Below are positions 5,835 to 8,891 of a stretch of 8,891 nt of DNA, one piece after another. The notes beneath the pieces are model-generated. The model had not been told where the DNA came from, made no database searches, and saw nothing but the letters and a program-made list of their open reading frames with translations. Source of the stretch: JBDKGV01 sp039798005 (GTDB taxonomy: Bacteria; Fibrobacterota; Fibrobacteria; UBA5070). Where the stretch lies: NCBI GenBank assembly GCA_039798005.1, contig JBDKGV010000141.1:1-8891 (forward strand). Direction: 5' to 3'. How positions within the stretch are numbered: the first letter of the stretch is position 1; every line of letters begins with the position of its first letter. Both the position numbers and the translations under genes were made by a program.

Positions 5835-7268
5835 TCAGTTGCCCGTCAGGGCGAAGGTGCGGACCTCTGAGCCCTTGGAGCTCTTGAGTTGCAAGGCGTA
5901 GGCGCCTTGGGACAGGCCGCTCAAATCCAGCGACAGACGGGCGTTGTCGGCCGTGCCCGTTCGCAAGGTGCTGCCCTTGAGATCCACAAGATTCACACGC
6001 AGGTCGGAAAGGCTGCCCGCCTCGATTTGAAGTGCCATGCCCTGACGTGAAACCTTGACTTCAGGCAAGGTCTGGCGGCTGGAAACGCCGCTGACCATGC
6101 TGGCATCGTCCCAGAAATTGTTGAAATTGCCACTCATGAGCAGTTGATACAGAACCTTGAGCGAGGCGTGATAGTACCCGGTGCCGTCGGCACCGACGCG
6201 GGTGCGGTAATAGGAATTGTTCAGCCAGGTCTGGTTGGCGGTGTTGCTCATGCCTGCCGCACCAAAGGCGCCAACGAATGTGACCACGTTGAATTTTCCT
6301 GTGGCCGTGCCGGACTGCGTGTATCCATCCATGACCTTGGCGGGACTGCCTGCCACAGGGCTGGAAGTGCTGGTGAGCCATGCCGCCAGCTTGTCGTTGA
6401 TGGCCTTGGCCTCCGCATGGCCATACCAAGCGTAGCCAATCGCCAAGCGCCAAGGGGTGCGGACGCCATCATAGTTCATGCCCAACTGCTTGGATTCCTT
6501 GCCCGATACGGCCGATCCGGAGGTCTGGCACCAGTCGCTGGTGATGCCGGTCGTGGTGTTCTGGTTGGCCTTGATCATGGCGTATTCATTGGTCATCACG
6601 GAACTCCAGCCGTTGGCATCCACCAACTTGAAGAGTTCCAATGCCCCGGGGCTGAAATAGGAAGGGTTCTTGTAGTCGTCCCAGGCATCGCCCGGCTTCA
6701 ATCGATTGTTGGCGACTTCCTTGCTCCAGATGACGGAGATCAGATTCTTGGCATCGGTGAGATAGGATGCGTTGCCCCACTGCTTGTAGGCCATCAGGAG
6801 GGCCAAGGCGACGTCGAGCTCCGCATCGGTGGCGCCATTCTGCTGGTTCACACCGCTGAAGCCCTGGATCTTCCAGTGCATCACCTTGTTGCCGTTGAGG
6901 TATTTGTTGTAGTAGGCCCACAGCTTGTCGAACTGACCTTGGGTGTTGTTGGTGGCATTGTCCATGTAGACCATGATCAGCATGCCATAGCCGATCCCTT
7001 CGGAAACCGTGTAGTTCGGGTCGTCGAACTTCACGCGCATGGTGTTGCCGCTCGAGTCGAGTTGTGAGCTCTTCCAGTTGTTGAAGGCGGTTTGGATCTC
7101 CGATCCGGTCGCCGTGACGATGGCCGCACCTTGGGCGGTGGTGCCACCTGCCTTGGTGCCGTACTTGTAGGTGAGTCCGCGTGGGAACGGATACTTGGCG
7201 GCTGACCAAGCGGTGCCGGTCAATCCTGAGAACAGGATGGCTGCGCTGAGCAGGCGATGGAAGTTCAT
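5835..7268 (-). CDS. Secreted glycoside hydrolase family 8 (endoglucanase/xylanase) with C-terminal sorting-type domain
   Basis: A 477-residue secreted (alpha/alpha)6-barrel enzyme that hydrolyses beta-1,4-linked glucan, xylan or chitosan by inversion. Residues 1-23 are a signal peptide (basic MNFHR start, hydrophobic core, cleavage after AWSA). The GH8 domain (about 25-390) has the proton donor E90 in SEGIGYGMLI, D148 in GATDAELDVAL at the second acidic position, and D267 in MNYDGVRTPWR as the probable base (GH8a pattern). Residues 400-477 form a separate beta-rich domain ('L-x-D-L-x-G-x-x-L-R-x-G ... L-S-G-L-S-Q-G-A-Y-A-L-Q-L') closely resembling C-terminal sorting domains of type IX secretion cargo and Fibrobacter surface hydrolases. 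ATG 7266-7268 has AGAGG about 7 nt upstream. Substrate (cellulose versus xylan) cannot be set from motifs. Confidence 0.92.
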   Translation of the reverse strand: MNFHRLLSAAILFSGLTGTAWSAAKYPFPRGLTYKYGTKAGGTTAQGAAIVTATGSEIQTAFNNWKSSQLDSSGNTMRVKFDDPNYTVSEGIGYGMLIMVYMDNATNNTQGQFDKLWAYYNKYLNGNKVMHWKIQGFSGVNQQNGATDAELDVALALLMAYKQWGNASYLTDAKNLISVIWSKEVANNRLKPGDAWDDYKNPSYFSPGALELFKLVDANGWSSVMTNEYAMIKANQNTTTGITSDWCQTSGSAVSGKESKQLGMNYDGVRTPWRLAIGYAWYGHAEAKAINDKLAAWLTSTSSPVAGSPAKVMDGYTQSGTATGKFNVVTFVGAFGAAGMSNTANQTWLNNSYYRTRVGADGTGYYHASLKVLYQLLMSGNFNNFWDDASMVSGVSSRQTLPEVKVSRQGMALQIEAGSLSDLRVNLVDLKGSTLRTGTADNARLSLDLSGLSQGAYALQLKSSKGSEVRTFALTGN

Positions 7269-7424
7269 AGGAAGCCTCTGGAAAGGAAAGCAACAAGGAT
7301 GCGTCCGGGTCGTTGATGACGAGATCGGAAGCGAAGTTCACCTAAAAATGGCTTTTCTCATCCCACATTGCCGTCTTTTTGCGCGAACAAGTGTTGATGC
7401 CTTTGTCATGTTCGGGATGCTCTG

Positions 7425-7457
7425 TGTCTTGACAGGAAATGACAGTGTCAGTTTATG
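7425..7457 (+). promoter_or_regulatory. Sigma-70-like promoter with palindromic TGACA operator elements
   Basis: A perfect -35 TTGACA (7429-7434) lies 17 nt from a weaker -10 TTTATG (7452-7457), about 95 bases before the Nif11-like gene. Two palindromes sit on it: TGTC-TT-GACA (7425-7434) over the -35, and TGACA-G-TGTCA (7440-7450) in the spacer. Four TGACA-type half-sites overlapping a promoter look like a repressor or activator binding site. No regulator is identifiable in the window. Confidence 0.5.
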
Positions 7458-7543
7458 GATGGGTGAAAGATCAATCACTCAATGGATCGGGATATGGCTT
7501 GATTTTTGCCTCCTCAGTGGGCAAAGGCCTTGATGGCCAGAAT

Positions 7544-7550
7544 GGAGGAG
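7544..7550 (+). promoter_or_regulatory. Strong Shine-Dalgarno for the Nif11-like gene
   Basis: GGAGGAG ends 4 nt before ATG 7555-7557, the best ribosome binding site in the window. It confirms that this small ORF is translated. Confidence 0.75.
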
Positions 7551-7554
7551 TGCA

Positions 7555-7803
7555 ATGTCGATCCAAGGTGCCATTGATTTTTTGAACGAACCGGAATTGG
7601 ATCCAAAATTCAGGGCAACTCTGTATGGATGCAAAGGTGCCGATGCCTTGCTTGCATGTCTCCAAGAGCATGGCTATCCGTTCACAGGAGCTGAATTCGA
7701 GGAGGCGGTGGATCTCCTGCATGTGAAGTGCAAGGAAGCCGAGGACGCCGATGTGCTGATGAATCGGGCCAACTGGTTTCGCATGGTGGTCGCGAACGCG
7801 TGA
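7555..7803 (+). CDS. Nif11-type leader-domain small protein (orphan RiPP-precursor-like)
   Basis: This 82-residue protein matches the Nif11 domain through residues 1-55. It shows the 'M-S-x-x-x-x-x-x-F-L' start (MSIQGAIDFL), 'D-P-x-x-R-x-x-L' (DPKFRATL), then 'E-x-G-Y-x-F-T-x-x-E' (EHGYPFTGAEFEEA). Nif11 domains occur alone in many bacteria and as leader peptides of ribosomally made, modified peptides (nitrile-hydratase-like/Nif11 precursors). Here the C-terminal 27 residues (VKCKEAEDADVLMNRANWFRMVVANA region) have one Cys and one Trp and no Gly-Gly or Gly-Ala cleavage site, Ser/Thr-Cys-rich core or repeat. No modifying enzyme or transporter is beside it. It may therefore be a stand-alone Nif11 protein of unknown role rather than a true precursor. 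It has its own promoter and strong ribosome site. Confidence 0.7.
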   Translation: MSIQGAIDFLNEPELDPKFRATLYGCKGADALLACLQEHGYPFTGAEFEEAVDLLHVKCKEAEDADVLMNRANWFRMVVANA

Positions 7804-7896
7804 GGCGGGATTCAAACCCCGGTTGGCGGACTGAAAACCCATTTGGTCCTGCGCATCGAGACGATGGGAATCCAGTGCCACAAAAAGGTCGAGAAT

Positions 7897-7949
7897 CCGA
7901 TCGAGCCTTGATCGGAGCGATCGGTCCCGCATGTTGGTCTGGAATGCGG
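7897..7949. repeat. Two consecutive perfect hairpins
   Basis: CCGATC (7897-7902) pairs with GATCGG (7910-7915), and a second GATCGG copy at 7919-7924 offers an alternative partner. CCGCAT (7927-7932) pairs with ATGCGG (7944-7949). Together with the terminator just downstream they form a row of three stems within 94 bases. Confidence 0.5.
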
Positions 7950-7958
7950 AGAAACGAA

Positions 7959-7990
7959 AAAGAGGCTCCTACCGAAGTAAGAGCCTCTTT
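7959..7990. terminator. Bidirectional intrinsic terminator
   Basis: AAAGAGGCTC (7959-7968) pairs perfectly with GAGCCTCTTT (7981-7990) around a 12-nt loop. On the - strand the stem runs directly into TTTTTCGTTTC, a good T-tract, so it should end leftward transcription of the small - strand gene at 8204-8506. On the + strand it lies 156 bases beyond the Nif11-like stop and could end that transcript. Confidence 0.75.
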
Positions 7991-8073
7991 ATATCCCAAG
8001 GTCAATATAACTAAAGCTGAAATCCTAGAATTTATGCGGGTTTCAGGTTGGTTGCAGTTGGGGTGTCTAGTTG

Positions 8074-8097
8074 AAGGTACTCAAAAAGGTACTCAAG
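8074..8097. repeat. 12-bp imperfect tandem repeat
   Basis: AAGGTACTCAAA (8074-8085) is followed immediately by AAGGTACTCAAG (8086-8097), differing only at the last base. GTAC follows again at 8097-8100. It is non-coding as far as can be seen. Confidence 0.6.
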
Positions 8098-8203
8098 TAC
8101 GCGAGATGCTGATTGGGGCGCCATCTGCGCTGCGCAAGTGTTGCACGAGGACATTTTTTTCCTGACGCTCTACCAAGATGTGAAAATTCAGGGGACGGTG
8201 GTG

Positions 8204-8506
8204 TCATTTCGCCTGCGGTTGCTCGGATCCGTAGGCATCGTGGACCTTCTTCATGAGTCGGGATCGTTCGGCATCGGGCTTGTGCCCGGAGTGCTTGGCT
8301 TGCTTCTCATGCATCCTTGATTTCTTCAGCGCAGCCTGCCCTGCGGGCGTGCGCAGGTAGGCTTGTCGGGCGTGACGCTCATGGAGAAGTTCGGCCCCCG
8401 TCTTACGGGTGAATCCGGTCACCAACTCGCACGCTACGCCATGTTCGGCAAATCGAAGAACAAGATGGTGGAGGCAACCTTGGTTGTGCTTGGCTGGTTT
8501 CGACAT
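8204..8506 (-). CDS. Small basic hypothetical protein
   Basis: A 100-residue protein read from ATG 8504-8506, preferred over an upstream in-frame start at 8593 because AAGGAT lies about 8 nt before it. The extra 29 residues would look unlike the rest. It is rich in Lys, Arg and His with few acidic residues and no membrane segment or signal peptide. The first half (HHLVLRFAEHGVACELVTGF) could be one alpha/beta unit. The second half is predicted mostly helical and strongly positive (RTPAGQAALKKSRMHEKQAKH). Such a composition would suit nucleic-acid binding, but this is only inference. I do not recognise the family. A terminator for its transcript is present at 7959-7990. The gene sits beside the probable group II intron, so it may belong to accessory DNA. 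Confidence 0.5.
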   Translation of the reverse strand: MSKPAKHNQGCLHHLVLRFAEHGVACELVTGFTRKTGAELLHERHARQAYLRTPAGQAALKKSRMHEKQAKHSGHKPDAERSRLMKKVHDAYGSEQPQAK

Positions 8507-8740
8507 TGGTGATCCTTCGGACTGGTTTCTGGTACCGGTACGGATGTTCCGGATACGAAGAGTTACCCCAAAGTCCGCAAAGTCTTTGCTCACGTCAGAG
8601 ATGTTTACCGTCTTTAGTTCGAAAACTCGGGTGGTTCTGGGGTACTTTTACCTTTACGGCAAATCCTTGGGTTGTGTCAAGTCTCTGGGTGTAGAATTTG
8701 TAGTGGACGGTTGCGTCATGCCGCTTTCCGAAGTCGGCTG
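8507..8740. other. Intergenic region between the small - strand gene and the intron-like RNA
   Basis: No supported gene. It is lower in GC than the left part of the window, contains a palindromic GGTACCGGTAC run near 8531, and probably carries the promoter of the - strand small gene, though no convincing -35/-10 pair was found. The true 5' end of the group II intron may lie here, but I could not fix a GUGYG boundary. Confidence 0.4.
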
Positions 8741-8891
8741 ATATGGGTGGAGGGGAGCTTCTGGCGATCCCAGCGCATTTGCAGGAAGATGCCGCATCTC
8801 TTCCCTCATTGGTCGAAAGGTTATACGGTTTGAAATCTGTTCCGAAGAGCCGTGTGACGGGAGACTGTCAAGCACGGTTCCGTGAGAGGCT
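8741..8891 (+). mobile_element. Probable group II intron, 5' ribozyme part (cut by window end; left boundary uncertain)
   Basis: The last bases contain a hairpin AGCCGTGTGAC (8848-8858) / GTCAAGCACGGTT (8867-8879) followed by CCGTGAGAGG. This closely resembles the conserved 'GAGCCGUGUG...CGCACGGUUCUGUGAGAGG' element that directly precedes the reverse-transcriptase/maturase ORF in bacterial group II introns, especially IIC-like ones. In the stem CCGTG pairs with CACGG and GAC with GTC. A purine/pyrimidine stem (GGAAGA...TCTTCC, 8780-8802) lies just upstream, as expected for other intron domains. The RT gene would start just past 8891 on the + strand. Only the final ~50 bases are distinctive. 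The left limit given here is a guess, and a full-length intron would usually extend further left. Confidence 0.6.

Larger units (their letters stand above)
7804..8203. other. 400-bp stretch without a supported gene; structured DNA
   Basis: No reading frame here has convincing coding character. A 145-codon + frame crosses it but starts inside the Nif11-like gene and has no recognisable motif. The stretch holds three consecutive hairpins (7897-7990), a 12-bp tandem repeat (8074-8097) and more A/T than the genes to the left. Positions 7806-7822 resemble an inverted tRNA T-arm, but no cloverleaf can be folded. It reads like an old insertion or junction zone. Confidence 0.5.

Noticed and set aside
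7269..7424. Promoter for the GH8 gene on the - strand
   Set aside because: No convincing -35/-10 pair at acceptable spacing was found; only the ribosome binding site is clear.
7804..7885. tRNA or tRNA remnant on the - strand (GGGGTTTGAATCCCG T-arm-like, and a GGACTGAAAA motif on the + strand resembling a tRNA-Phe anticodon arm)
   Set aside because: The T stem mismatches at two positions, the two motifs lie on opposite strands, and no D-arm or matching acceptor stem can be found.
7728..8165. A 145-codon + frame reading through the gap after the Nif11-like gene
   Set aside because: Begins inside that gene in another frame, crosses the terminator hairpin and the tandem repeat, and contains the RRDSNP-type peptide that often comes from translating tRNA-like or non-coding DNA.
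8524..8548. Palindromic GGTACCGGTACGG run as an operator or recombination site
   Set aside because: Too short and the only one of its kind here; no partner repeat or neighbouring regulator supports a role.

Overview
The window is bacterial, with GC-rich coding DNA and strong third-position G/C bias up to about position 7800. Beyond that it changes to a gene-poor, structured accessory stretch. The gene mix includes a bacterial-type glucokinase, a secreted GH8 glycanase with a C-terminal sorting-type domain resembling those of type IX secretion cargo, an orphan Nif11-type leader-like protein and a bacterial topoisomerase VI. This would fit a cellulose or polysaccharide degrader of the Fibrobacterota/Bacteroidota superphylum, most plausibly Fibrobacterota. 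That placement is an inference from gene content only.

Layout. Positions 1-324 (+) hold the C-terminal end of a LysR-type regulator cut by the window edge. It is followed by an unrecognised coding-like tail (about 326-460, +). Positions 466-3473 (-) hold a two-gene topoisomerase VI operon in the order top6B-top6A, with a 4-nt ATGA overlap. Divergent from it, 3608-4571 (+) is a tightly coupled three-gene operon: a ribbon-helix-helix antitoxin, a MazF/PemK-family toxin and a VOC/bleomycin-resistance-like protein. These overlap by 4 nt and 1 nt. A bidirectional hairpin (4576-4610) separates it from a convergent glucokinase gene (4631-5689, -). Upstream of glk is the GH8 glycanase gene (5835-7268, -) with its own terminator hairpin. 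Positions 7555-7803 (+) hold a Nif11-like small protein preceded by a good promoter and two palindromes. Positions 7804-8203 contain no supported gene but have a run of three hairpins and a 12-bp tandem repeat. Positions 8204-8506 (-) encode a small, very basic protein I do not recognise. The last ~50 bases carry the hairpin usually found just before the reverse-transcriptase ORF of a bacterial group II intron, so an intron probably continues past the right edge.

How the genes relate. GH8 and glucokinase form a plausible pair (external beta-glucan or xylan cleavage, internal glucose phosphorylation), but a hairpin lies between them and each appears to be its own transcription unit. The topoisomerase VI operon and the toxin-antitoxin operon share a 134-bp divergent control region. 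The most notable items are the complete bacterial topoisomerase VI, whose B subunit has a long acidic tail ending in a sliding-clamp-motif-like peptide, the VOC gene coupled to the toxin-antitoxin pair, and the orphan Nif11-type gene beside the probable group II intron.
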